Part shown: piece by piece, positions 1-7,492 of the stretch
Numbering within the stretch: position 1 is the stretch's first letter
Layout: each line of letters starts with the position of its first letter
Assembly: GCF_022317005.1 (NCBI RefSeq)
Contig: NZ_CP081006.1
Span: forward strand, 4,588,001-4,652,000
Source: Mycobacterium sp. IDR2000157661
GTDB taxonomy: Bacteria > Actinomycetota > Actinomycetes > Mycobacteriales > Mycobacteriaceae
Reading direction: 5' to 3'
DNA: 64,000 nucleotides
Program-made: the position numbers and the translations under genes
The notes under the pieces: model-generated
Seen by the model: only the letters and a program-made list of their open reading frames with translations
The model's database searches: none
Told to the model about the DNA's origin: nothing

Positions 1-752
1 GCGATCGCCGGTTTGGCCTGCTTCGGCGACAGCCGGAAGTAGTCACGGATGTCCGGTTCGGTGGCCACCCCCAATGCGCCCGCCGCACGCAGGGTGAGTT
101 CGCGCACGGCCTCCTCGTCATCGACCTCGCGCGCCAACACCCGCGGCGGCAGCACCCGTTCGGAGAGGTCATAGTGCCGCGCGAAACCGACCCGCGTCGC
201 GGTCGTCAGAACCCCCGATGCGAACAGCGCCTCGGTCACCCACTTGGTCTCGCTGCGGTCCCACCACGGGCCCTTGCGAGCGCGTTGCTCGGCGCCGAGG
301 TGCGCCTCGATCTGGCCGGCCGTCGCCGGGCCCAGCTCCGCCACCGCGGCGACCACCTGCTCGGCCAGTTCGGCGTTCTTCCTCACGATCTCCTTGCCCC
401 ACCGCCCGTGCGTGTACTCGCGCATCCGCCAGCGCAGCAGCGGCCAGTCCTCGACGGCCATCAGCGCCGCCTCATGCGCCCAGTACTCGACGAGCAGGCG
501 AGGGGATCGCGCCGAATGGCTCCACGCCGCGCGGTCGAGCACGTCGCGGTCGTAGGGTCCGAGCCGGCTGAACACCGGCGCGTAGTGCGCCCGCACCGCC
601 ACCGAGACCGAGTCCAGCTGCAGTACCTGGATCCGCGATATCAACCGCCGCAAGTGTGCGCGGGTGACCGCGCCGCTCGGCTTCGCTTCGGCGAAGCCCT
701 GTGCCGCGACGGCGACCCGTCGCGCCTGGGCGGACGTCAGTCTCGTCGGCAC
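1..752 (-). CDS. Winged-helix DNA glycosylase-like protein (AlkX/YcaQ family), C-terminus cut by window edge
   Basis: About 250 residues are visible from a GTG start at 752; the 3' end lies outside the window. The protein opens VPTRLTSAQARRVAVAAQG and has features of the HTH_42 family, to which the interstrand-crosslink/alkylation DNA glycosylases AlkZ and YcaQ belong. A Q-L-D triplet at residues 45-47 (in IQVLQLDSV) fits the Q-x-D catalytic motif reported for the YcaQ/AlkX branch rather than the Q-x-Q of AlkZ. Aromatic-rich segments (YWAHEAALM, WPLLRWRMREY) match the winged-helix repeats. It lies 29 nt before the dfrA stop on the same strand order. Function is inferred from motifs only; an uncharacterised winged-helix protein is the alternative. 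Confidence 0.75.
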   Translation of the reverse strand, partial: MPTRLTSAQARRVAVAAQGFAEAKPSGAVTRAHLRRLISRIQVLQLDSVSVAVRAHYAPVFSRLGPYDRDVLDRAAWSHSARSPRLLVEYWAHEAALMAVEDWPLLRWRMREYTHGRWGKEIVRKNAELAEQVVAAVAELGPATAGQIEAHLGAEQRARKGPWWDRSETKWVTEALFASGVLTTATRVGFARHYDLSERVLPPRVLAREVDDEEAVRELTLRAAGALGVATEPDIRDYFRLSPKQAKPAI

Positions 753-781
753 CCTGCCATCGTGCAGGACAGCACCGACAA

Positions 782-1270
782 TCAGCCGCGCCGGTAGCTG
801 TGGAACCGGTAGCGCAGGCCGGAGGCGCTGGTGAGCCAGTCCCCCGACGTACCGGCCCACGATTCGTCGAGTACGGGCGCCATCACATCGCCGTCGTCGC
901 GGTGCAGATCGATCTCGACCTCGGTGATCTCACACCGCGTCGCCAGCGGCAGCGCCTCCAGGTAGACCTGCGCACCGCCGATCACCCAGATCGGACCGTC
1001 GGCCAGGGCGTCGTCCAGCGTGGCGACCACCTCGGCGCCGTCGGCCTGGTAGTCGGGGCGGCGCGTCAGCACGATATTGCGACGTCCCGGCAGCGGCCGC
1101 ACCTTCGCAGGCAGCGACTCCCACGTCAGCCTGCCCATCACCACCGCGTGGCCCGTGGTCAACTCTTTGAAACGCGCCTGGTCCTCGGGCAGCCGCCACG
1201 GGATGCCGCCGCCGCGACCGATCACCCCCGAGGTCGACTGGGCCCAGATCAGCCCTACAGTCCGCGTCAT
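782..1270 (-). CDS. dfrA: Dihydrofolate reductase
   Basis: NADPH-dependent reduction of dihydrofolate to tetrahydrofolate; 162 residues, the usual bacterial length. The start is the ATG at 1270 giving MTRTVGLIWAQSTSGVIG; the longer upstream reading is low-complexity and overlaps thyA. Visible motifs are IPWRLPEDQ with the catalytic acid Asp30 (Asp27 of the M. tuberculosis enzyme), the NADPH-binding GRLTWESLP and PLPGRRNIVLTR, and WVIGGAQVY. It follows thyA on the same strand with a 22-nt gap, so the two folate-cycle enzymes are very likely co-transcribed: ThyA makes dihydrofolate and DfrA recycles it. Confidence 0.96.
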   Translation of the reverse strand: MTRTVGLIWAQSTSGVIGRGGGIPWRLPEDQARFKELTTGHAVVMGRLTWESLPAKVRPLPGRRNIVLTRRPDYQADGAEVVATLDDALADGPIWVIGGAQVYLEALPLATRCEITEVEIDLHRDDGDVMAPVLDESWAGTSGDWLTSASGLRYRFHSYRRG

Positions 1271-1292
1271 GGTTCGGACCTGCGAGCAGTCC

Positions 1293-2105
1293 TCACACCG
1301 CCACCGGCGCTTTGATCGCCGGGTGCGGGTCGTAGTTGAGGATCGCGACGTCGTCGTAGGTGTAGTCGAAGATCGAATCGCGCGGCGCGAGAACGAGTTC
1401 CGGATACGGGCGGGGTTCGCGGCTGAGCTGCTCGGTGACCTGCTCGACGTGGTTGTCGTAGATGTGGCAGTCACCGCCGGTCCAGATGAACTCCCCGACC
1501 CGCAGGCCGGCCTGGGCCGCCATCATGTGCGTCAGCAGCGCATAGCTGGCGATGTTGAACGGCACGCCCAGGAACAGGTCCGCACTGCGCTGATACAGCT
1601 GGCAACTCAACCTGCCGTCGGCGACGTGAAACTGGAAGAACGCGTGGCAGGGCGGCAGCGCCATCTGAGGGATCTCGCCGACGTTCCAGGCCGAGACGAT
1701 GTTGCGTCGCGAGTCGGGGTCGGTCCTGAGCAACTCGAGCGCGGCGCTGATCTGGTCGATGTGCCGACCGGAGGGGGTGGGCCACGACCGCCATTGCACA
1801 CCGTAGATCGGACCGAGATCCCCTGTCTCGCTTGCCCATTCATCCCAGATCGTGACACCGTGATCCTGGAGCCAACGCACGTTCGAGTCACCGCGCAGGA
1901 ACCACAGCAACTCGTAGACCACCGACTTGGTGTGTACCTTCTTGGTCGTGATCAGGGGAAATCCGGCCGCCAGGTCGTAGCGCATCTGGTGCCCGAACAG
2001 GCTGCGGGTTCCCGTCCCCGTGCGGTCGGCCTTGGGCGTCCCCCGCTCCAACACCAACCGCAGCAGATCCTCGTACGGCGCGCTAACAGGTCCAGCGATG
2101 GGCAC
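1293..2105 (-). CDS. thyA: Thymidylate synthase
   Basis: Converts dUMP to dTMP using methylene-tetrahydrofolate. 270 residues from a GTG at 2105 (MPIAGPVSAPYEDLL), close to the ~263 residues of the M. tuberculosis protein. An open reading frame continues upstream but would run through the divergent start of the next gene, so it was not used. Key parts: DRTGTGTRSLFG near the N-terminus, the nucleophile Cys153 in ALPPCHAFFQF, QLYQRSADLFLGVPFNIASY and the C-terminal PHPAIKAPVAV. It heads the thyA-dfrA pair; the divergent hydrolase gene starts 43 nt away. No strong Shine-Dalgarno is visible before the GTG. Confidence 0.96.
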   Translation of the reverse strand: MPIAGPVSAPYEDLLRLVLERGTPKADRTGTGTRSLFGHQMRYDLAAGFPLITTKKVHTKSVVYELLWFLRGDSNVRWLQDHGVTIWDEWASETGDLGPIYGVQWRSWPTPSGRHIDQISAALELLRTDPDSRRNIVSAWNVGEIPQMALPPCHAFFQFHVADGRLSCQLYQRSADLFLGVPFNIASYALLTHMMAAQAGLRVGEFIWTGGDCHIYDNHVEQVTEQLSREPRPYPELVLAPRDSIFDYTYDDVAILNYDPHPAIKAPVAV

Positions 2106-2148
2106 GCCGGTCAGCTTACTTGTCGAGGCGGCGAGTAGAACGGAAGCC

Positions 2149-2889
2149 ATGCCGAGCATCTCCGCGACCGTCAGCACCCCCGACGGCACCTGCCCCGTCA
2201 CCCTGCACACTCCCAACGGCACGGGTCCGTGGACCGGCGTGGTGATGTACGTCGACGCCGGCGGCGTGCGCGACACCTTTCAGGAAATGGCGGCGCGACT
2301 CGCCGGCTTCGGACACGCCGTGCTGCTGCCCGACGTCTACTACCGCCACGGTGACTGGCAGCCCTTCGACATGAGTACCGCCTTCACCGACGAACAGGAA
2401 CGCAAACGCCTGTTCGGGATGATCTCCTCGATCACGCCCGACATGATGGCAGGCGACGCGACGGCGTTCTTCGACTTCCTGGCCGGACGGCCCGAGGTCA
2501 AGGGCGACACGTTCGGCGTCTGCGGATACTGCATGGGCGGCCGCACCTCGGTGATCGTGGCCGGCCGGGTACCCGACAGGGTCGCGGCGGCGGGGTCCTT
2601 CCACGCCAGCGGGCTGGTGGTCGATGACGCCGACAGCCCGCACCTGCTCGCCGACCGGATGAAGGCGACGGTGTACGTCGCAGGCGCCGCGAACGACCAC
2701 GGCTTCACCCCGGAACACGCCGAGGCCCTCGACAAGGCGCTGACTGCGTCGGGTGTGGCCCACACCGTCGAGTTCTACCCCGCCGGACACGGCTTCGCGG
2801 TCTCCGACAACCCGCCCTACGACCAGGAAGCGGCCGAGCGGCACTGGATCGCGCTGCAGGAGCTGTTCGAGTCCGCGCTGCCGAATTGA
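2149..2889 (+). CDS. Dienelactone hydrolase family protein
   Basis: 246-residue alpha/beta hydrolase, like Rv2765 of M. tuberculosis. The start is the ATG at 2149 (MPSISATVSTPDG), just outside thyA. The dienelactone-hydrolase triad is visible: nucleophile Cys128 in GVCGYCMGGRTS (Cys instead of Ser), Asp183 in AGAANDHGF and His214 in YPAGHGFAV. DLH proteins hydrolyse lactone or ester bonds in the cytoplasm; the natural substrate is not indicated by the sequence. It is divergent from thyA-dfrA and followed 12 nt later by the CitE-like gene, so those two probably share a transcript. Confidence 0.9.
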   Translation: MPSISATVSTPDGTCPVTLHTPNGTGPWTGVVMYVDAGGVRDTFQEMAARLAGFGHAVLLPDVYYRHGDWQPFDMSTAFTDEQERKRLFGMISSITPDMMAGDATAFFDFLAGRPEVKGDTFGVCGYCMGGRTSVIVAGRVPDRVAAAGSFHASGLVVDDADSPHLLADRMKATVYVAGAANDHGFTPEHAEALDKALTASGVAHTVEFYPAGHGFAVSDNPPYDQEAAERHWIALQELFESALPN

Positions 2890-2901
2890 CGGCGGGCCCG
2901 C

Positions 2902-3849
2902 ATGCCGATACGCAACGATGAACAGATGCCCGACACAGAACCCGGCAACCAGTCCGTCGACGGCGACGTCGGATTCCGCATCGACCCCGTCCTCGCCCGC
3001 AGCTGGCTGCTGGTCAACGGCGCGCAGTACGAGCGGTTCGCGCCTGCGGGGCGGTCCCGCGCCGACGTCGTGGTACTCGACATCGAGGACGCGGTAGCCC
3101 CCAAGGACAAGCTCGCCGCCCGCGACAACGTGGTCCGCTGGCTGAGCGACGGCCACACCGACTGGGTGCGTGTCAACGGGTTCGGCACCGCCTGGTGGGC
3201 CGACGACCTCGACGCGCTCGCCCCGACGTCGGTCGGCGGGGTGATGCTGGCGATGGTCGAATCAGTCGACCATGTGACCGAGACCGCCAAACGGTTGCCG
3301 AACGTGCCGATCGTCGCCCTCGTCGAAACGGCGCGCGGCCTGGAGCGCATCACCGAGATCGCAGCAGCCAAAGGGACATTCCGGCTGGCGTTCGGGATCG
3401 GCGACTTCCGCCGCGACACCGGGTTCGGCGAGAGCCCGACCACCCTCGCCTATGCGCGGTCGCGGTTCACCATCGCGGCCAAGGCCGCACACCTGCCCAG
3501 CGCCATCGACGGTCCGACGGTCGGCTCGAGCGCGCTCAAGCTCAGCGAGGCGACCGCGGTGTCGGCCGAATTCGGCATGACCGGCAAGATCTGCCTGATG
3601 CCCGAGCAGTGCCCGATCGTCAATGACGGGCTCTCCCCGTCGCTCGAGGAGATCGGTTGGGCGAAGGAGTTTTTCACCGAGTTCGAACGCGACGGCGGCG
3701 AGATCCGCAACGGGTCGGACCTACCCCGGATCGCCCGGGCCAGCAAGATCCTGGACCTGGCCCGCGCCTACGGCATCGAGGTCTCGGAGTTCGACGACGT
3801 CGACGACCCGGCGCACATCCCGGCGCCGTCGGACACCTACCACTACTGA
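2902..3849 (+). CDS. HpcH/HpaI aldolase / CitE-like CoA lyase
   Basis: 315 residues with the TIM-barrel motifs of the citrate-lyase beta-subunit-like family: VVVLDIEDAVAPKDK (Asp60, Glu62), WVRVNGFGT (Arg90), ALVETARGL (Glu142, a metal ligand) and FGIGDFRRDTG (Asp168). Mycobacterial CitE-like proteins act without CitD/CitF and cleave or hydrolyse acyl-CoA substrates such as malyl- or citramalyl-CoA. No citrate-lyase partners occur here, so a stand-alone activity is inferred; the substrate cannot be read from the sequence. ATG 2926 is an alternative start. Its last 7 nt overlap tail to tail with the next gene. Confidence 0.85.
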   Translation: MPIRNDEQMPDTEPGNQSVDGDVGFRIDPVLARSWLLVNGAQYERFAPAGRSRADVVVLDIEDAVAPKDKLAARDNVVRWLSDGHTDWVRVNGFGTAWWADDLDALAPTSVGGVMLAMVESVDHVTETAKRLPNVPIVALVETARGLERITEIAAAKGTFRLAFGIGDFRRDTGFGESPTTLAYARSRFTIAAKAAHLPSAIDGPTVGSSALKLSEATAVSAEFGMTGKICLMPEQCPIVNDGLSPSLEEIGWAKEFFTEFERDGGEIRNGSDLPRIARASKILDLARAYGIEVSEFDDVDDPAHIPAPSDTYHY

Positions 3850-4304
3850 CTCTCGGCGCGCCGTCGCCGGCGGAGAGCACGCAGACTGCGGATCAGCCCG
3901 CGACTCGCATAGACGCCTGCGATGACCGTCAGGATGATCAGCACGATGAACATGACCAGCCAGTTCGACCGGCTGTGGCTGACGTGCCACCACACGATCG
4001 TGAAGAGGATCGCGCAGACGAACACCACGATGTCGCGCCAATTGCCTTCGTAGGAGGCGGCGGCCATGCGCAGTTGGCGGGTCTTCTCGGCGGTCGCGAT
4101 CAGGTCGTCGATGCGCTGATCGATGGCCCGCTGCAGCCGTTCCCGGCGCTCGGTCTGCTCGGGTGGAATCCGTGCGAGCAGATCGAGGTCCTTGACGATG
4201 GCACCGCGGACGTCCGGCCCCTTGATGCTGCCCGCAGCAATGCCCAACAACGCCCCACCGGCGATCGGCGCTGCGCCCATGGCGATTTCAGCGATTCCCG
4301 GCAT
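3843..4304 (-). CDS. Small membrane protein of unknown function
   Basis: 153 residues. The N-terminus is a Gly/Ala-rich hydrophobic stretch (MGAAPIAGGALLGIAAGS), followed by a charged, probably helical region (QTERRERLQRAIDQRID) and two C-terminal membrane segments (DIVVFVCAILFTIVWWHV and WLVMFIVLIILTVIAGVY), ending in an Arg-rich tail. I do not recognise a family. It starts directly after the TGA of the flavodoxin-like gene with no spacing, the last cistron of a run dapB / TPR-like membrane protein / flavodoxin / this gene, so translational coupling is likely. Confidence 0.75.
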   Translation of the reverse strand: MPGIAEIAMGAAPIAGGALLGIAAGSIKGPDVRGAIVKDLDLLARIPPEQTERRERLQRAIDQRIDDLIATAEKTRQLRMAAASYEGNWRDIVVFVCAILFTIVWWHVSHSRSNWLVMFIVLIILTVIAGVYASRGLIRSLRALRRRRRAESQ

Positions 4305-4763
4305 TCAGTCCTCCATCAACGTCGCGGCCAGCGTGCCGCCGAGTTCGTAGGCCCGCTCACGCACACCGGCGTCGACGCGGCCGACCACCTCGAGCACGTC
4401 GGCGGCCTTGGCCAGGGCCAGCCCGGTCGCAAGCTTTTCTACCGCGTCGACCGCACCCACGGTGTCGTTATTGCCATGCACCCATACTCCGTAAGGGCGG
4501 CCGGCGACGTGGTCGAGGCTCGGGTAGTACACCGTGTCGAAGAAGTGCTTGAGTGCGCCGCTCATGTAGCCGAAGTTCGCGGTGGTGCCGAACAGGTAGC
4601 CGTCCGCGTCGAGCATGTCGGGCAACGTGGCGGCCAGCGCCGGGCGGACCACCACGTCGACGCCCTCGATGTCGGGGTCGTTGGCGCCGTCGAGAACCGC
4701 CTCGAGCAGTTCCCGCGTCCCCGGCGACGGGGTGTGATGCACGACCAGCAGCGTCTTGCTCAC
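4305..4763 (-). CDS. Flavodoxin-like protein / NAD(P)H-dependent FMN reductase fold
   Basis: 152 residues resembling Rv2771c. The N-terminus KTLLVVHHTPSPGT is a flavodoxin phosphate-binding loop (HHTPSPGT in place of the usual SxTGNT), and GYLFGTTANFGYMSGALKHF has the FMN-isoalloxazine loop typical of WrbA/FMN-reductase-like proteins. It probably binds FMN and works as a cytoplasmic reductase; substrate unknown. Its ATG overlaps the TGA of the upstream gene (ATGA, 4760-4763), and its own stop abuts the next start, so all three small genes are tightly coupled. Confidence 0.85.
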   Translation of the reverse strand: MSKTLLVVHHTPSPGTRELLEAVLDGANDPDIEGVDVVVRPALAATLPDMLDADGYLFGTTANFGYMSGALKHFFDTVYYPSLDHVAGRPYGVWVHGNNDTVGAVDAVEKLATGLALAKAADVLEVVGRVDAGVRERAYELGGTLAATLMED

Positions 4764-5227
4764 CTGCGCTCCTCCATCTCGACCGCCTTGCGCATCGTCT
4801 CCCTGGCGCGGCTGCGGTCACCGGCGTAGTCGTAGGCCCGCGCCAGCCGGTACCAGCGCACCCAGTTGTCCGGGTCGTTCTCCAACTCGTCGCGAACCTT
4901 CACGAACAGCGCGTCGGCCGCCTCCCGGTCGATGCGTCCGGAAGCCCTGCGCGGCAACGCGCTGACGTCGAGCTCCATGCCGTGCTCGCGGGCGAGCCGG
5001 GCGAGCCGCTGATGGGCCAGCCCCGCGCGCAGCGTGCTGACCATAGCCCAGGCGCCGATCAGCGGCAGGATCATCAGCGCCAGCCCCAACCCGATCGCCG
5101 CCGGCTCCCCCGTGCCGACGAACGCCATCGCGATCCGGCCGAGCAGCACGAAGTAGACGACCAGCGCGACGCACATGAAGACGATGAGCACTTGGATGCG
5201 CACCGCGTTGCGTCCGTCGTCGGCCAT
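4760..5227 (-). CDS. Conserved membrane protein with C-terminal TPR-like helices (Rv2772c-like)
   Basis: 155 residues from the ATG at 5227 (MADDGRNAVRIQ). Two membrane segments, around residues 12-35 (VLIVFMCVALVVYFVLLG) and 45-65 (AIGLGLALMILPLIGAWAM), are followed by a soluble part with a TPR-like signature (DPDNWVRWYRLARAYDYAGD, then RARETMRKAVE). Likely an inner-membrane scaffold; no catalytic motif. The ATG overlaps the TGA of a repeat-encoded mini-ORF (TTGATGG), and the end overlaps the flavodoxin start. A TTG directly before the ATG is a less likely start. Confidence 0.85.
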   Translation of the reverse strand: MADDGRNAVRIQVLIVFMCVALVVYFVLLGRIAMAFVGTGEPAAIGLGLALMILPLIGAWAMVSTLRAGLAHQRLARLAREHGMELDVSALPRRASGRIDREAADALFVKVRDELENDPDNWVRWYRLARAYDYAGDRSRARETMRKAVEMEERR

Positions 5228-5234
5228 CAACGCG

Positions 5235-5292
5235 CTCGGTTCTTCGCGCGAGCGCTCATCGGTGCCCTCGGTTCTTCGCGCGAGCGCTCATC
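5235..5292 (-). repeat. Two tandem ~32-bp MIRU-like repeats encoding chained mini-ORFs
   Basis: A 26-bp identical core occurs at 5235-5260 and 5267-5292 (period 32 bp). Read on the minus strand each copy begins ATGAGCGCTCGCGCGAAGAA. The dapB stop overlaps the first ATG (TGATG). That mini-ORF (MSARAKNRGHR) ends in an ATGA overlap with the second copy (MSARAKNRAR), whose TGA overlaps the ATG of the next gene. The unit thus carries an unbroken stop/start relay, the architecture known for mycobacterial interspersed repetitive units. The core resembles the 33-bp repeat at the end of cobB. Confidence 0.85.
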
Positions 5293-6025
5293 ACAGGTCG
5301 AGCAGGGGTTCGATTCCGACGGTCAGTCCCGGCCGCTCGGTGACTCGTCGCACGGCGAGCAGGACGCCGGGCACGAACGAGGTGCGATCGATGCTGTCGT
5401 GGCGGATCGTCAACGTCTCCCCCGCAGTGCCGAACAACACCTCCTGATGGGCGACCAGACCGGCCAGCCGAACCGAATGCACAGGGACACCGTCGACGTC
5501 CGCACCCCGGGCGCCGTCCAGGCCGGTGCTGGTGGCATCGGGGTTGGGCGGCATGTCTTTTCGCGCCTCGGCGATGAGCCGGGCGGTCCGTGCCGCGGTG
5601 CCCGACGGCGCGTCGGCCTTGTGTGGATGGTGCAGCTCGATCACTTCGACCGATTCGAAGTACCGGGCGGCCTGCTTGGCGAAGTGCATGCACAGCACCG
5701 CGCCGATCGCGAAGTTCGGAGCGATGAGGACCGAGACACCCGGCGCCTCGGTCAGCCAGCGCTCGACCTGGCTGAGCCGATCGTCGGTGAAGCCGGTGGT
5801 GCCGACGACGGCGTGTATCCCGTGCTCGACGAGGAACCGGAGGTTGTCCATGACGACATCCGGATGGGTGAAGTCGATGACGACGTGGGTGTCGGTGTCC
5901 ACCAGTCGGTCGAGCGGCTCGTCGGCGTCGATCCCGACGGTGAAGGTCATATCGTCGGCGGCCTCGACGGCCTCGACCATCGTCGTGCCGACCTTGCCTT
6001 TGGCGCCCAGAACTCCGACTCGCAT
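5291..6025 (-). CDS. dapB: 4-hydroxy-tetrahydrodipicolinate reductase
   Basis: Lysine/diaminopimelate pathway enzyme reducing hydroxy-tetrahydrodipicolinate with NAD(P)H; 244 residues (M. tuberculosis 245). The N-terminal nucleotide-binding loop is VGVLGAKGKVG (residues 3-13). The family signature ELHHPHKADAPSGTA at residues 130-144 carries the catalytic His132/His133 and Lys136. GTTGFT and IAPNFAIG are also conserved. The stop codon is shared with the repeat-encoded mini-ORF that links dapB to the membrane-protein gene. A 64-nt divergent spacer with an SOS box separates it from the HNH gene. Confidence 0.96.
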   Translation of the reverse strand: MRVGVLGAKGKVGTTMVEAVEAADDMTFTVGIDADEPLDRLVDTDTHVVIDFTHPDVVMDNLRFLVEHGIHAVVGTTGFTDDRLSQVERWLTEAPGVSVLIAPNFAIGAVLCMHFAKQAARYFESVEVIELHHPHKADAPSGTAARTARLIAEARKDMPPNPDATSTGLDGARGADVDGVPVHSVRLAGLVAHQEVLFGTAGETLTIRHDSIDRTSFVPGVLLAVRRVTERPGLTVGIEPLLDL

Positions 6026-6070
6026 GCCGTCACCCTAGGCGATCAGGCATTACGCAGACTTGTCGGAGGT

Positions 6071-6086
6071 TCGAACTAGTGTTCGA
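6071..6086. promoter_or_regulatory. SOS box (LexA operator)
   Basis: TCGAAC-tagt-GTTCGA is an exact match to the mycobacterial LexA consensus TCGAAC-N4-GTTCGA, a perfect palindrome. It sits 3 nt before the ATG of the 13E12-family gene and 45 nt upstream of the divergent dapB start. LexA bound here would block the HNH gene promoter; DNA damage would relieve this. Such boxes are known in front of 13E12-family genes in M. tuberculosis. Confidence 0.9.
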
Positions 6087-6089
6087 GTT

Positions 6090-7469
6090 ATGGCGATTGC
6101 GCGTGATTCGGTCGATGCGGTGGTCGCTCGGCTGCGTGCGGTGCGTGAGCAGATCTCCGGTCTGAACGTCGACGCATTGACCCCGGTCGAGCGCCTCGAG
6201 CTGCTCGGCGAGCTGGAAGTCGATCGGCGCAGTCAACCCGCTGCCGAGCACCGGTTGCTGCAAGCTCTGGTCAACCAGAGCACCGCCGGGGAGATGGGCG
6301 GTGCGAACTGGCCGCACGTCCTTACCGAGCGGCTGCGGATCAGCCGAGCCGAGGCGCGTCGGCGCCTGGCCGAGGCCGCCGACCTCGGCCCGCGCACCGC
6401 ATTGACCGGTGAGGCGTTGGAGCCGATGCTGCCCGAGGTCGCCAAGCGTCAGGCCGCGGGCGAGTTGGGTGCCGAGCACGTGCGCATCATCCGGACCTTC
6501 TTCGCGGAGCTGCCCGTTGGCGTCGATCTGCCGACCCGGGAGTCCTGCGAACACACGCTGGCTGCACTGGCGGCCGAACACACCCCCGAGGTCCTGGCCA
6601 AAGCCGCCGCGCGGCTGGCCGCCTATGTCAACCCCGACGGCGAGTTCAGCGACCGCGACCGCGCCGCCAAACGCGGGCTCAGCATCGGGCCACAGGGCGC
6701 CGACGGTATGAGTGCGATCCGCGGGCGCCTCGACCCCGAGGCCCGCGCCACCCTGGACGCCGTGCTGGCCAAGCTGGCCGCCCCGGGCATGTGCAACCCC
6801 GACGACGAAAAACCCTGCGTCGACGGCGAACCCGACGAGGAGACCGTGCGCCGCGACTACCGCAGCCCAGCCCAGCGCAATCACGACGCGCTGACCGCGA
6901 TGGGCCGAGCCCTGCTGGCCTCCGGCCGGCTCGGTGAGCACAACGGGCTGCCGGTGAGCCTGATCGTCACCACCACCTTGCAGGACCTCGAAGCCGGTAT
7001 CGGCCACGGGATCACCGCCGGCGGCACCATGCTGCCAATGCGCGAGGTCATCAAGCTGGCCAGCCACAGTTACCACTACCTGGCCGTCTTCGACAAGCAC
7101 ACCGGCCAAACGCTCTACCTGGGCCGCACCAAGCGCCTGGCCAACCGGGCCCAGCGCATCGTCCTCTATGCACGCCATCGCGGCTGCACCAAGCCCGGCT
7201 GCCCGGTCCCGGCCTACTGGACACAGGCGCACCACGCCGCTGCGGACTGGATCGACGGCGGCGAAACCAATGTCGACGACCTCACGTTGGCGTGCGGGCC
7301 CGACAACCGGCTGGTCGAAACCGGCGGCTGGACCACCCGCATACGGGATGACGGACGCACCGAGTGGATTCCGCCACCGCACCTCGACCGCGGGCAATCC
7401 CGCGTCAACAGCTACCACCACCCCGAAGAACTCCTCGACTGCGACGGCCGAACCGGTGATGACCCGTGA
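6090..7469 (+). CDS. 13E12-repeat family HNH endonuclease-like protein (DUF222)
   Basis: 459 residues from ATG 6090. The N-terminal two thirds is the DUF222 domain (LTPVERLELLGELE ... RRLAEAADLGPRTALTG), and the C-terminus is an HNH region (about residues 365-410) with the paired Cys of GCTKPGCPVP, WTQAHHAADW-type HH and the Asn of GPDNRLV. These proteins form a multi-copy mycobacterial family of unknown role, some SOS-induced. The SOS box right before the ATG makes damage induction very likely. A TTG at 6060 would put the box inside the coding region, so I chose the ATG. The next gene starts at or just after its stop. Confidence 0.88.
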   Translation: MAIARDSVDAVVARLRAVREQISGLNVDALTPVERLELLGELEVDRRSQPAAEHRLLQALVNQSTAGEMGGANWPHVLTERLRISRAEARRRLAEAADLGPRTALTGEALEPMLPEVAKRQAAGELGAEHVRIIRTFFAELPVGVDLPTRESCEHTLAALAAEHTPEVLAKAAARLAAYVNPDGEFSDRDRAAKRGLSIGPQGADGMSAIRGRLDPEARATLDAVLAKLAAPGMCNPDDEKPCVDGEPDEETVRRDYRSPAQRNHDALTAMGRALLASGRLGEHNGLPVSLIVTTTLQDLEAGIGHGITAGGTMLPMREVIKLASHSYHYLAVFDKHTGQTLYLGRTKRLANRAQRIVLYARHRGCTKPGCPVPAYWTQAHHAAADWIDGGETNVDDLTLACGPDNRLVETGGWTTRIRDDGRTEWIPPPHLDRGQSRVNSYHHPEELLDCDGRTGDDP

Positions 7470-7492
7470 CGACGCGACCTACCATCAGCGCC

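Noticed and set aside
1200..1235. Gly at a DHFR position where M. tuberculosis has Asp (GRGGGIPW against GRGGDIPW), first suspected as loss of the catalytic Asp
   Set aside because: The catalytic Asp (Asp27 in M. tuberculosis) is the one in LPEDQ and is present here as Asp30.
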